From contig OZ038509.1 of the NCBI GenBank assembly GCA_964036315.1, positions 24,415,384-24,479,383 of the forward strand: a stretch of DNA of 64,000 bases, written 5' to 3'. Below, piece by piece: positions 22,135-34,074 of this stretch (its first letter is position 1; every line of letters starts with the position of its first letter). Under the pieces are notes generated by a model, which saw nothing but the letters and a program-made list of their open reading frames with translations, made no database searches and was not told the DNA's origin. The position numbers and the translations under genes were made by a program. The stretch comes from Acanthosepion esculentum. Its lineage: Eukaryota > Mollusca > Cephalopoda > Sepiida > Sepiidae.

Positions 22135-22880
22135 GATTCAGTTAGCAGGCTAGTAATTCCCGAAGCAAGGTTATTTACCTCACCTCCCCACAAGGCAGGA
22201 TGTGGCACAAGGCCGTTTTTAATGCGGAGTAAAACCGAGCTCATAGGCTCAGGCAAAAATTCCCCGTAGACCACGATTACATTGGGTCAGGTAGCTGTCT
22301 ACCACCCCAGATGAGACTCTGCCCATCGGCATAGCCTTTTTTAGGTTCCTCTCTGCCCGAAGGCAGAGAGTTCGACCAGCACAGCTGGAGACAAATTTTC
22401 AGCGAATTGCCGAAGCAAGGATATTTGCCAACCGCCCTACGCGGTCAGATGTAGTACAAGGCCGAATTTAATGTGGGGTATCCGAGCCTGTAGGCTCGGG
22501 CAAAAATTATCTGTAGACCCTGTAAAATCAGGGTTGAGTAGCTGTCTACCACCCTAAACGAGACTCTGCCCTTCGACATAGCCTCGTCTGGGTTCCTCTC
22601 CGCCTGAAGACAGAGAGTTTGGCTAGCACAGCTGGAGACGAATCTCCAACTAATTGCCGAAGCAATTAATATTTACCCCCCCCTCCCAAGGGCTACATGT
22701 GGCACAAGGTTGGGTTTAATGTGGGTTTTTCTCGGCCAAAAATATTCCCTATTGGAACCCGTAAAAAACGGGTTCAGGGACAGTCTACCTCCCCAAACGT
22801 GACTCTGCCTTTCAGCATAGCCTCGTCCGGGTTCCTCTCTGCCCAGAGGCTCGACCCGGGGCCAAGTATATCCTGTGCTC
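22135..22880. repeat. hairpin-rich tandem repeat, about 245 bp x 3
   Basis: Three diverged copies (about 22140-22390, 22390-22640 and 22640-22880) share an ordered set of short stem-loops. Examples are CTCTGCCCGAAGGCAGAG, CCGAGCCTGTAGGCTCGG, GGAGACGAATCTCC, AATTGCCGAAGCAATT and GAACCCGTAAAAAACGGGTTC, several with CGAA-type tetraloops. GC content is well above the surroundings. No protein frame runs through all copies. Stems are largely kept between copies while loops and spacers vary. The nature is unknown: it may be a structured RNA or the end of an unrecognised mobile element. Confidence 0.7.
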
Positions 22881-23121
22881 ACTATATATAGCTACCGATA
22901 TAGTCCACATATGCGGTAGGGAATCTGGGACATTCCATTACAACAGTTTTATAAAGAAATACATTTGAAAAGAAATCATTTTATTTGAAAATTTATAAAA
23001 ATTATCATAATCTGCAAACCAACCACAATACAATATTTATTATTTACCATTTTATCTTTTAACTATGAAAACAAAATGAAGTCTAGAACAAGAAAATTTA
23101 AATAAACATGATTTTTCTGCC

Positions 23122-24865
23122 AGAAAACGTTTGACAAAATAATTAAGACGCTAACCACGGATCTATTTTTAGCGCACTATGACCCAAAATTAGAAATAAT
23201 GGTGCAAGTGACGCGACTGCCTATGGGGTCGGGGCATGTATACTGCATAAAATGCCGGATGGGACACTAAAACCCATCGCGCATGCTTCAAGAACTTTGA
23301 TACCAGCAGAAAATAATTACTCACAAATCAAAAAAGAAGTGCTGGGAATTATTTTTGCAGTTACAAGATTTCATAGATATATTTACGGGAGATTTTTTAC
23401 TTTACAGACGGACCACAAGCCGTTATTAACAATATTTGGATCAAAGAAAGGTCTACCTGTTTACACAGCAAATAGGTTGCTAAGATGGGGTACAATTTTA
23501 CTGAACTACAATTTCAAATTGGAATATCTTCCAACGAACAAAATTGGGCATGCAGATGGTCTCTCGAGACTAATACCTAAGAAAACGGAGCCATTGGAAG
23601 ATTCCATAATTGAAGCCCTACGACATGAAGAAGATAGGACATCACTATGTAGTACAGTTCAGAACCTCTCTGTCACACTACAAGAGATAAGAAATGAACC
23701 AGTAAATGATAAATTCATAAAAGAAACAAAAACAAAAATTGCAGAAAAAAATAAAAATGTATCAGACAGTTTTTTGTCATGTGACAATGTTCTACTATGT
23801 AACGAAAGGGTAGTAATTTCAAAAACACTACAAAGGCAAATCCTAAAGGACTTCCACATGGGCCATCCAGGAAAGAACAGAATGAAATCATTAATGCGAA
23901 GTTACGTATATTGGCAAAACATGGATCAGGACATTACACATATGGTGGAATAATGCAAGGGTTGTTCCTTAGCAGCAAAAGCACCGCTGATCATCCATAA
24001 GCCTTGGCCAGAGACAGATCGTCCGTGGTCAAGAATCCATGTCAACTTCGCAGGTCCAATAGATGGTTTCTACTATTTGATCATAGTAGACAGTTATAGC
24101 AAATGGCCAGAAGTGTTTTGTTGCAGAAAACCTACTTCTGAAACTACCATAAATTGCCTCCACGAGCTGTTTGCTCGTTTCGGAGTGGTTGATTGTCTAG
24201 TCACTGATAATGGGACACAATTCACATCTGCGGACTTTCAAGAATTTTGCGAAACTTTTCAAGTTAAACATATCAAATCCCCGCCATATCACCCAATATC
24301 AAATGGGCAAGCGGAGAGATTTGTAGACACACTCAAAAGAGCGTTAAAGAAAGCATATGACGTGCCTACAGAACAACAACAACAATTTTTACGAGTATAT
24401 CAAATTACTCCAAACAGTATTACGCCATCGGCATTATCACCCGCAGAAGTGATGTTTGCCCGGAAAATCAGATCAGTATTTGACAAATTGCTACCAAAAC
24501 AAATAAAGCAAATACTAATATCGTGCGTACCAAAAAGAAAATTCTACCCAGGAGAGAAAGTTTTTTTCAAAACGTATAAAAACAATACATCCTACTGGGA
24601 GCAAGGTACAATTGAAAAAAGAATCGGGAACATAGTTTACATAATACAGGGCCCGAAATTCTCGCATAAAAGACATGTAAATCAAAAAAGAAAGAGGCTG
24701 TTGGATGATTCTAAGGGTCCACTTCAGGAAGAAGAAGTGATGGATACAATATTCGACACATTTGATATGCAAAGGCCGCAAACAATGTCTGAACCACGAA
24801 AATCGACCAGGAAAAGAAAAGTCACAGAGCCTTTGGTAATAAATCCAAAGAGGAAAAAATACTAA
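23122..24865 (+). pseudogene. Ty3/gypsy pol remnant: RNase H and integrase, 5'-truncated
   Basis: The frame opens inside pol with KTFDKIIKTLTTD and a FLAHYDP motif; gag, protease and nearly all RT are missing. RNase H follows (DATAYGVGA near 23209, the NNYSQIKKE helix, TDHKPL). Next come an H-x3-H and C-x2-C zinc-binding domain and a DD35E integrase core: DSYSKWPE (24090), TDNGTQF (24206) and the catalytic Glu in NGQAER (24315). The C-terminal tail is basic. A frameshift lies near 23200 and a TAA at 23951-23953 interrupts the zinc domain just before CKGC, so no intact product is made. The 3' LTR follows directly. Confidence 0.92.
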
Positions 24866-24885
24866 AGTCCCCTGCGACGCAAAAG

Positions 24886-25209
24886 CTTTGGAAGGGGGGT
24901 GTTATCGGAACTTACCTATAACGATAATGGACTCTTCCTGACTCTATAAATACTGCGCCTCTCTTAGAGAGGGGAGGAACGAGTCGAGACCTAATGAGTC
25001 AAGACAATATTAGTTCACTCTAAACCAGACTGACAGTTAATACCTTCAACTTCTTGTGTTATATTTCTCTTGTAATATATCTTTGTAACTCTTGTGTTCG
25101 TGTTGTTTTTCCTTTGTCCTAACCTTGGATCATAACCGTGGTGCAAGGATATTGGACTATAACTGTTAGTTTTTAGAATGTTGTAAATATAAAATTATTC
25201 TTGTAAACA
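24886..25209 (+). mobile_element. polypurine tract and 3' LTR of the gypsy element
   Basis: A purine run GGAAGGGGGG ends just before TGTTATCGG at 24899, where LTRs typically begin (TG). TATAAATA near 24945 could be its core promoter. An internal TTATCG / CGATAA inverted repeat lies near the start. The end is placed at an AAACA near 25209, but no 5' LTR is present for comparison, so the boundary is a guess. TSD not determined. Confidence 0.65.
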
Positions 25210-25239
25210 ATCTAAGGAATAGTGTTTAATATTTTCATT

Positions 25240-25540
25240 TTGAATTCTCAAGAATTAAAAAAGATATATGAATTCACTTTCATCATGTTTATATTTTATT
25301 ACAATTCTAATCATTGCTGTTTAAAACCAATGTTGGTGAAGAGTAAAGGTATTTAGAATAAAAGCAGTGTCATTGGAAAACAAAGAAATTGTATAAATTC
25401 ACTTTCATATGTTTGGGTTTTATTAAGATTATAATCATTGCTTTTTAAAACAATAAACATTGCTAAGGAAGTGAGGGTAGTATAAAATAATACTGGTGTC
25501 AAGGGAAAAATCATCATTTTGACACACTGATTTTTTTTTA
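25240..25540. repeat. dispersed repeat, copies 2 and 3 in tandem
   Basis: Two successive degenerate copies (about 25240-25375 and 25385-25540) of the unit at 15265-15440: AATTCACTTTCAT-ATGTTT, TAATCATTGCT, AACAAT-AACATTGCTAAGG and GGTGTCAAGGGAAAAATCAT. Confidence 0.7.
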
Positions 25541-26155
25541 GGCACAAAGGTTAAACTTTCCCAATATTTTTCTTTCACTGACAATTCCAAAGTCTATAAT
25601 AAATTTTGTTTCTCAATAATTTTTAAGAAATAAAATCTGTAATAATATTTGTTCTAATATTTTGGCATTCAATTTTTGTATCAGAATTACAAAAAAAGAA
25701 CAAACCTAGAACCAAATTCGTATAAAACAAATATTGATCAAAGAAACAAATTTTTCTTTCACAATTCCAATTTGTTTAGAAGTACATTATCTGATATATT
25801 TTTAAATATTTTTAAAATTATCAAACACTTTAGATTTTGATCTTCACATGTGACACCTGTATGACTATTGTTTGACCAATAATAGTCTTCTTTATTTTGT
25901 TATGATTTTAAAACATTCTATTATATATATAGATGAATATCATTTTACTGCAACACTTTTATACATATTTCGTATGTATTATAGAATCATGTCTTCACTT
26001 GAATCAATCACTTTTACAATTGTTTTTCTTGTTTGGATGTACTATCCAAGATGAGTGTGTAGTAACTGCTTGATTTCAACAGTTAAGATTTTCTACCTTC
26101 GATCAGAGTGTAGTATCTGCCTGATCACCCACAAACCTTCTGAACTGGAATTAGT
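25541..26155. other. AT-rich stretch, nothing recognised
   Basis: Only short frames are present. GATCAGAGTGTAGTATCTGC-like words near 26045 and 26100 are repeated once. No gene or RNA is recognised. Confidence 0.45.
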
Positions 26156-26159
26156 CATG

Positions 26160-29100
26160 GTACCTGGCCAAAAAACCTGGGGTAAAAGAAGGTAAGTGGG
26201 GAAGGATGAGAGGTAGGAGGTACAAAAGCTGGAAGGAGGAGGAGAAAAAGATGAATCATGTGAGAGGTATGAACACTTAAGAATGGAGGACGAGAGAAAA
26301 GAGTGACACTGAAGGGGAACTGGTAGGAGGTAGGAAAGCTAGAAGGAGGAAGAGAAAAGAATGTGGGAGGTATGAACCCTTGAGAAAGGAGAAGAAAAAA
26401 GAGTGAGACTGAAGGGGAACAGGTAGGAGGTAAGAAAGCTAAAAGGAGGAGGACAAAAAGATGAATCATGTGAGAGGTAAGAACACTTGAAAAAGGAAGA
26501 GGAGAGAAAAGAGTGAGACTGAAGAGGAACAGGTAGGATGTAAGAAATCTAGAAGGAGGAGGAGAAGTGATGAATCATGTGAGAGGTAAGAACACTTGAA
26601 AAAGGAGGAGGAGAGAAAAGAGTGAGACTGAAGGGGAACAGGTAGGAGGTAAGAAATCTAGAAGGAGGAGGAGAAGTGATGAATCATGTGAGAGGTAAGA
26701 ACACTTGAAAAAGGAGGAGGAGAGAAAAGAGTGAGACTGAAGGGGAACAGGTAGGAGGTAAGAAAGCTAGAAGGGGGAGGAGAAAAGATGAATCATGTGA
26801 GAGGTAAGAACACTTGAAACAGGAGGAGGAGAGAAAAGAGTGAGACTGAAGGGGAACAGGTAGGAGGTAAGAAATCTAGAAGGAGGAGGAGAAGTGATGA
26901 ATCATGTGAGAGGTAAGAACACTTGAAAAAGGAGGAGGAGAGAAAAGAGTGAGACTGAAGGGGAACAGGTAGGAGGTAAGAAATCTAGAAGGAGGAGGAG
27001 AAGTGATGAATCATGTGAGAGGTAAGAACACTTGAAAAAGGAAGAGGAGAGAAAAGAGTGAGACTGAAGAGGAACAGGTAGGAGGTAAGAAAGCTAGAAG
27101 GGGGAGGAGAAAAGATGAATCATGTCAGAGGTAAGAACACTTGAAAAAGAAAGAGGAGAGAAAAGAGTGAGACTGAAGGGGAACAGGTAGGAGGTAAGAA
27201 ATCTAGAAGGAGGAGAAGTGATGAATCATGTGAGAGGTAAGAACACTTGAAAAAGGAGGAGGAGAGAAAAGAGTGAGACTGAAGGGGAACAGGTAGGAGG
27301 TAAGAAAGCTAGAAGGGGGAGGAGAAAAGATGAATCATGTGAGAGGTAAGAACACTTGAAAAAGGAGGAGGAGAGAAATGAGTGAGACTGAAGGGGAACA
27401 GGTAGGAGGTAAGAAATCTAGAAGGAGGAGGAGAAGTGATGAATCATGTGAGAGGTAAGAACACTTGAAAAAGGAAGAGGAGAGAAAAGAGTGAGACTGA
27501 AGAGGAACAGGTAGGAGGTAAGAAAGCTAGAAGGGGGAGGAGAAAAGATGAATCATGTCAGAGGTAAGAACACTTGAAAAAGGAAGAGGAGAGAAAAGAG
27601 TGAGACTGAAGGGGAACAGGTAGGAGGTAAGAAATCTAGAAGGAGGAGGAGAAGTGATGAATCATGTGAGAGGTAAGAACACTTGAAAAAGGAGGAGGAG
27701 AGAAAAGAGTGAGACTGAAGGGGAACAGGTAGGAGGTAAGAAAGCTAGAAGGGGGAGGAGAAAAGATGAATCATGTGAGAGGTAAGAACACTTGAAAAAG
27801 GAGGAGGAGAGAAAAGAGTGAGACTGAAGGGGAACAGGTAGGAGGTAAGAAATCTAGAAGGAGGAGGAGAAGTGATGAATCATGTGAGAGGTAAGAACAC
27901 TTGAAAAAGGAAGAGGAGAGAAAAGAGTGAGACTGAAGAGGAACAGGTAGGAGGTAAGAAAGCTAGAAGGGGGAGGAGAAAAGATGAATCATGTCAGAGG
28001 TAAGAACACTTGAAAAAGGAAGAGGAGAGAAAAGAGTGAGACTGAAGGGGAACAGGTAGGAGGTAAGAAATCTAGAAGGAGGAGGAGAAGTGATGAATCA
28101 TGTGAGAGGTAAGAACACTTGAAAAAGGAGGAGGAGAGAAAAGAGTGAGACTGAAGGGGAACAGGTAGGAGGTAAGAAAGCTAGAAGGGGGAGGAGAAAA
28201 GATGAATCATGTGAGAGGTAAGAACACTTGAAAAAGGAGGAGGAGAGAAAAGAGTGAGACTGAAGGGGAACAGGTAGGAGGTAAGAAAGCTAGAAGGGGG
28301 AGGAGAAAAGATGAATCATGTGAGAGGTAAGAACACTTGAAAAAGGAGGAGGAGAGAAAAGAGTGAGACTGAAGGGGAACAGGTAGGAGGTAAGAAATCT
28401 AGAAGGGGGAGGAGAAAAGATGAATCATGTGAGAGGTAAGAACACTTGAAAAAGGAGGAGGAGAGAAAAGAGTGAGACTGAAGGGGAACAGGTAGGAGGT
28501 AAGAAATCTAGAAGGAGGAGGAGAAGTGATGAATCATGTGAGAGGTAAGAACACTTGAAAAAGGAGGAGGAGAGAAAAGAGTGAGACTGAAGGGGAACAG
28601 GTAGGAGGTAAGAAAGCTAGAAGGGGGAGGAGAAAAGATGAATCATGTGAGAGGTAAGAACACTTGAAAAAGGAGGAGGAGAGAAAAGAGTGAGACTGAA
28701 GGGGAACAGGTAGGAGGTAAGAAATCTAGAAGGAGGAGGAGAAGTGATGAATCATGTGAGAGGTAAGAACACTTGAAAAAGGAAGAGGAGAGAAAAGAGT
28801 GAGACTGAAGAGGAACAGGTAGGAGGTAAGAAAGCTAGAAGGGGGAGGAGAAAAGATGAATCATGTCAGAGGTAAGAACACTTGAAAAAGGAAGAGGAGA
28901 GAAAAGAGTGAGACTGAAGGGGAACAGGTAGGAGGTAAGAAATCTAGAAGGAGGAGGAGAAGTGATGAATCATGTGAGAGGTAAGAACACTTGAAAAAGG
29001 AGGAGGAGAGAAAAGAGTGAAACTGAAGGGGAACAGGTAGGAGGTAAGAAAGCTAGAAGGGGGAGGAGAAAAGATGAATCATGTCAGAGGTAAGAACACT

Positions 29101-31880
29101 TGAAAAAGGAAGAGGAGAGAAAAGAGTGAGACTGAAGGGGAACAGGTAGGAGGTAAGAAATCTAGAAGGAGGAGGAGAAGTGATGAATCATGTGAGAGGT
29201 AAGAACACTTGAAAAAGGAGGAGGAGAGAAAAGAGTGAGACTGAAGGGGAACAGGTAGGAGGTAAGAAAGCTAGAAGGGGGAGGAGAAAAGATGAATCAT
29301 GTCAGAGGTAAGAACACTTGAAAAAGGAAGAGGAGAGAAAAGAGTGAGACTGAAGGGGAACAGGTAGGAGGTAAGAAATCTAGAAGGAGGAGGAGAAGTG
29401 ATGAATCATGTGAGAGGTAAGAACACTTGAAAAAGGAGGAGGAGAGAAAAGAGTGAGACTGAAGGGGAACAGGTAGGAGGTAAGAAAGCTAGAAGGGGGA
29501 GGAGAAAAGATGAATCATGTGAGAGGTAAGAACACTTGAAAAAGGAGGAGGAGAGAAAAGAGTGAGACTGAAGGGGAACAGGTAGGAGGTAAGAAATCTA
29601 GAAGGAGGAGGAGAAATGATGAATCATGTGAGAGGTAAGAACACTTGAAAAAGGAGGAGGCGAGAAAAGAGTGAGACTGAAGGCAATCAGGTAGGAGGTA
29701 AGAAAGCTAGAAGGAGGAGGAGAAAAAGATGAATCATGTGAGAGGTAAGAACACTTGAGAAAGGAGGAGAGAAAAGTGTGAGACTGAAGGCAATCAGGTA
29801 GGAGGTAAGAAAGCTAGAAGGAGGAGGAGAAAAAGATGAATCATGTGAGAGGTATGAACACTTGAAAAAGGAGGAGGAGAGAAAAGTGTGAGACTGGAGG
29901 GGATCAGGTAGGAGGTAACAAAGCTAGAAGGAGGAGGAGAAAAAATGACTCATGTGAGAGGTAAGAACACTTGAGAAAGGAGGAGGAGAGAAAAGTGTGA
30001 GACTGAAGGCGATCAGGTAGGAGGTAAGAAAGCTAGAAGGAGGAGGAGAAAAAGATGAATCATGTGAGAGGTATGAACACTTGAAAAAGGAGGAGGAGAG
30101 AAAAGTGTGAGACTGGAGGGGATCAGGTAGGAGGTAACAAAGCTAGAAGAAGGAGGAGAAAAAATGACTCATGTGAGAGGTAAGAACACTTGAGAAAGGA
30201 GGAGGAGAGAAAAGTGTGAGACTGAAGGCGATCAGGTAGGAGGTAAGAAAGCTAGAAGGAGGAGGAGAAAAAGATGAATCATGTGAGAGGTAAGAACACT
30301 TGAGAAAGGAGGAGAGAAAAGTGTGAGACTGAAGGCAATCAGGTAGGAGGTAAGAAAGCTAGAAGGAGGAGGAGAAAAAGATGAATCATGTGAGAGGTAA
30401 GAACACTTGAGAAAGGAGGAGAGAAAAGTGTGAGACTGAAGGCAATCAGGTAGGAGGTAAGAAAGCTAGAAGGAGGAGGAGAAAAAGATGAATCATGTGA
30501 GAGGTATGAACACTTGAAAAAGGAGGAGGAGAGAAAAGTGTGAGACTGGAGGGGATCAGGTAGGAGGTAACAAAGCTAGAAGAAGGAGGAGAAAAAATGA
30601 CTCATGTGAGAGGTAAGAACACTTGAGAAAGGAGGAGGAGAGAAAAGTGTGAGACTGAAGGCGATCAGGTAGGAGGTAAGAAAGCTAGAAGGAGGAGGAG
30701 AAAAAGATGAATCATGTGAGAGGTATGAACACTTGAAAAAGGAGGAGGAGAGAAAAGTGTGAGACTGGAGGGGATCAGGTAGGAGGTAACAAAGCTAGAA
30801 GAAGGAGGAGAAAAAATGACTCATGTGAGAGGTAAGAACACTTGAGAAAGGAGGAGGAGAGAAAAGTGTGAGACTGAAGGCGATCAGGTAGGAGGTAACA
30901 ATGCTAGAAGGAGGAGGAGAAAAAGATGAATCATGTGAGAGGTAAGAACACTTGAGAAAGGAGGAGGAGAGAAAAGTGTGAGACTGAAGGCGATCAGGTA
31001 GGAGGTAAGAAAGCTAGAAGGAGGAGGAGAAAAAGATGAATCATGTGAGAGGTAAGAACACTTGAGAAAGGAGGAGAGAAAAGTGTGAGACTGAAGGCAA
31101 TCAGGTAGGAGGTAAGAAAGCTAGAAGGAGGAGGAGAAAAAGATGAATCATGTGAGAGGTATGAACACTTGAAAAAGGAGGAGGAGAGAAAAGTGTGAGA
31201 CTGGAGGGGATCAGGTAGGAGGTAACAAAGCTAGAAGAAGGAGGAGAAAAAATGACTCATGTGAGAGGTAAGAACACTTGAGAAAGGAGGAGGAGAGAAA
31301 AGTGTGAGACTGGAGGGGATCAGGTAGGAGGTAACAAAGCTAGAAGAAGGAGGAGAAAAAATGACTCATGTGAGAGGTAAGAACACTTGAGAAAGGAGGA
31401 GGAGAGAAAAGTGTGAGACTGAAGGCAATCAGGTAGGAGGTAAGAAAGCTAGAAGGAGGAGGAGAAAAAGATGAATCATGTGAGAGGTATGAACACTTGA
31501 AAAAGGAGGAGGAGAGAAAAGTGTGAGACTGGAGGGGATCAGGTAGGAGGTAACAAAGCTAGAAGAAGGAGGAGAAAAAATGACTCATGTGAGAGGTAAG
31601 AACACTTGAGAAAGGAGGAGGAGAGAAAAGTGTGAGACTGAAGGCCATCAGGTAGGAGGTAACAATGCTAGAAGGAGGAGGAGAAAAAGATGAATCATGT
31701 GAGAGGTAAGAACTCTTGAGAAAGGAGGAGGAGAGAAAAGTGTGAGACTGAAGGGGAACACGTAGGATGTAAGAAAGCTAGAAGGAGGAGGAGAAAAAGA
31801 TAAATCATGTGAGAGGTAAGAACACTTGAGAAAGGAGGAGGAGAGAAAATAGTGACACTGAAGGGTAACCGGAGGTAAGA
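26160..31880. repeat. 5.7-kb purine-rich minisatellite, about 110-bp unit, roughly 50 copies
   Basis: A unit of about 109-111 bp repeats from 26160 to 31880: GGTAGGAGGTAAGAAAGCTA, then AGGAGGAGGAGAAAA, GATGAATCATGTGAGAGG, TAAGAACACTTGA, AAGGAGGAGGAGAG and AAAAGAGTGAGACTGAAGGG. The plus strand is overwhelmingly purine. Variants are ordered. From about 26500 to 29600 two types alternate (ATCTAGAAGGAGGAGGAGAAG and GCTAGAAGGGGGAGGAGAAAAG). From about 29650 to 31700 the GGCAATCAGG, GGCGATCAGG and GGGGATCAGG types cycle, the last with AATGACTCATG. Short frames at both edges (26155-26469 and 31648-32090, minus) are not coding. Confidence 0.97.
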
Positions 31881-32167
31881 TAGAAAAAGAAAACCAGCTG
31901 AAAGTATGACATATATTGAGAGGGAGGAAGACAAGCGGCGACAGGCTTTCTGGCACGATGTCACAAAACAATGAATGAAAGACAAAAATCCATAAAAATA
32001 AACCAATTTGCAATGATAAAAATTTTTATTATGAAAGGCAGGACACATGATTTCTTTTCCAGATCTTCTGAGAATGATGTAAATAGTCATTGAAATATTA
32101 ATAAAATAATCTAGAATTTTGTTAATGAAATATTAATTATTAGCTACATTCAAAATATGAATATACC

Positions 32168-32640
32168 CTCCAGTCTTGATTTTTTTTTTTTTACGCGTTT
32201 CACCCCAAGCAAGGCGGGAAGCCACTAGCACGCAATGGGTTACAGATAGTTGGGGCGAGAGCAAAAGGAGTGATGGAGGAAAGGATGAAGAGAAGGATAG
32301 GCGATAGATCAGGGCATCTGGAGACGTCGATTCACATTACATGTGAATATTTACAGATTATAGCTATCAGGGAAACAAGGAAAGGGGAGGGAGTTCCACA
32401 GGCGAGAGATGCGTGACATGAAACTATTGGAGTAGAAGAGACGGCTACATTTAACAGTTTCGACAGTGAAAGGGTGAGAGCGAGATGCCAGCCTAGTAGA
32501 ACGCTTAAATTCATGAAGTCTGTGAACCAGCGAAAGCAGCTCATAGGATCAGTTACCGTGAAAATATTTGTAAAAAAGACAGAGGGAGGCGACGGTACGT
32601 CTGTGAGAGAGCAGCTGCAGACGAGATGCCAGATCAGGGC
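32168..32640 (-). mobile_element. LINE 3' end: RT C-terminus plus 3' tail
   Basis: On the minus strand one frame reads HEFKRSTRLASRSHPF, then SRISRLWNSLPFPCFPDSYN, the characteristic C-terminus of many LINE ORF2 proteins. A stop and then a 3' tail CCTTGCTTGGGGTGAAACGC with an A-run follow (T-run at 32178-32191 on the plus strand). It is 5'-truncated and shows that the recurrent CCTTGCTTGGGGTGAAA tail belongs to this LINE family. Confidence 0.8.
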
Positions 32641-32686
32641 CAATTAGTTGTTTTGCTTAACTGGATATACATGAGTACAACACTTG

Positions 32687-32737
<51 letters not shown>

Positions 32738-32738
32738 T
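32687..32738. repeat. (ATC)n microsatellite
   Basis: About 17 ATC/TCA units. The poly-Ser (plus) and poly-Asp (minus) ORFs across it are artefacts. Confidence 0.97.
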
Positions 32739-33084
32739 CTCCTCCCCCTCCTTCGAGCAGACTGCGTACTTGCAGTCACCAAGCCAGACATCATGGTCAT
32801 TAACAAAGAAACACGAAAATGCCACCTCATTGACATGGCAACACAATGTCATGGTCAAAGAAATTGACACGCTCAAGAGATATACTAACCACCACCACTG
32901 GATTGAAGATGCCAGAATGTGGGGTTGCCAGGCCACTCTTGTCCCATTTATCATTAGGGTCTGTGCTGAAGTCTTACATTGAGAAAATCCAAATAATGCC
33001 TAGTACCTTATCCCTTCAGAAGTTTGTGTTGCCTGGCACCGCAAATATTCTGCAGATCATATGACTTTTGAGAAGTCATATGAC

Positions 33085-33165
33085 TTTTCCTTCACTCCCA
33101 GTAACCCTTGCATCTTAGTGGCTTTATTGCCTTGCTTGTGGTGAAATGATTTAAGAAAAAGTATT
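33085..33165 (+). mobile_element. LINE-type 3' tail
   Basis: TTCACTCCCAGTAACCCTTG, then GGCTTTATTGCCTTGCTTG and GGTGAAATGATT with an A-rich end. It resembles 5850-5915, including the CAGTAACCC portion upstream. Confidence 0.5.
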
Positions 33166-34074
33166 TTGTTTCTCCCTTACTATTATTAAAAGGTTTTCAC
33201 CTGTGAATTTTCAATTATATAAATTGTCAGTGCAAGGGAGATAACTCTGGCACAACAAAAAAGTTACAGACTTTAGAATAATCACTTTTCATATATCACC
33301 AAAGATGAGTGGGAATCAATAAGTCTGTAGCTGGACATGCAGCTCGAATAATTTTGATCTAAAATGTTCACTGTATAATATTTAAAGTATTTGATTATTA
33401 CGTGCCACTGAATTATGTGCATTGACAAGGAATGAGATTTTGTTAAAAGATAATTTGTATTTTTGTTCATTAACCTACCAGTTTACTGTGGTATCTCCCT
33501 AACTACGTGTATGTGTTACATGCCCAAGGGACACACCAAAAGTTTTTTCATGTTTTGACAGCAGTATGGGATGTGGCGGCCTGTCACGCCTGTCAACCTC
33601 TGCAAGAACTCATTACTTACCGCCTAACAGTGCTCACATCCACTGTCTGCTTTCTGTAAATGTTCAGCAACTGTTGATGAAAGTAAAAATTATTTTGGCA
33701 TAATTCAATAACACACTTTTGCTTCATAGACACATTTTCATGTCAGACACCATTTTATCACACTTCCACTCAGCTGTAACAAAGCAAAAAAATAATTATG
33801 GGTTATTGCAATACCATTAACATCAGCCCTAACATCGGGAGCCAACATAAAAAGGAGGCATAACTTTCAGAGCATCCCGTGTGTGTGTGTGTGAGGGGGG
33901 GGGGGGGTAGTCAGTCATAGCTCTCCACAGACTCCTTTTCGTTATTATCTGTGAACTTCTCAAGCCTTCACATCTAGTATGCACTTCTCAAGCCTTCACA
34001 TCTAGTATGCACATCCTGCCAGGTTCACAGTGAGAAATTATCCGCGTTTCCTTTGTATTCCTTTGTAAGGTGTA
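33166..34074. other. intergenic, no gene recognised
   Basis: A stretch near 33340-33460 resembles 15690-15780, so it is part of a dispersed repeat. A (GT)n(G)n run lies at 33879-33907. A direct repeat of about 33 bp (CTTCTCAAGCCTTCACATCT and following) lies at 33957-34012. Confidence 0.45.

Noticed and set aside
22135..22880. Hammerhead or retrozyme-type ribozyme
   Set aside because: Looked for CTGATGA and GAAA core pairs in suitable positions on the plus strand; only a CAGATGA word appears, without the partner.
26160..31880. Regular direct repeats suggesting a CRISPR-like array
   Set aside because: The repeat units are contiguous with no unique spacers, and the genome is eukaryotic; this is a minisatellite.
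32626..32982. 118-residue ORF with poly-Ser
   Set aside because: Created by the (ATC)n microsatellite; the remainder has no family resemblance.
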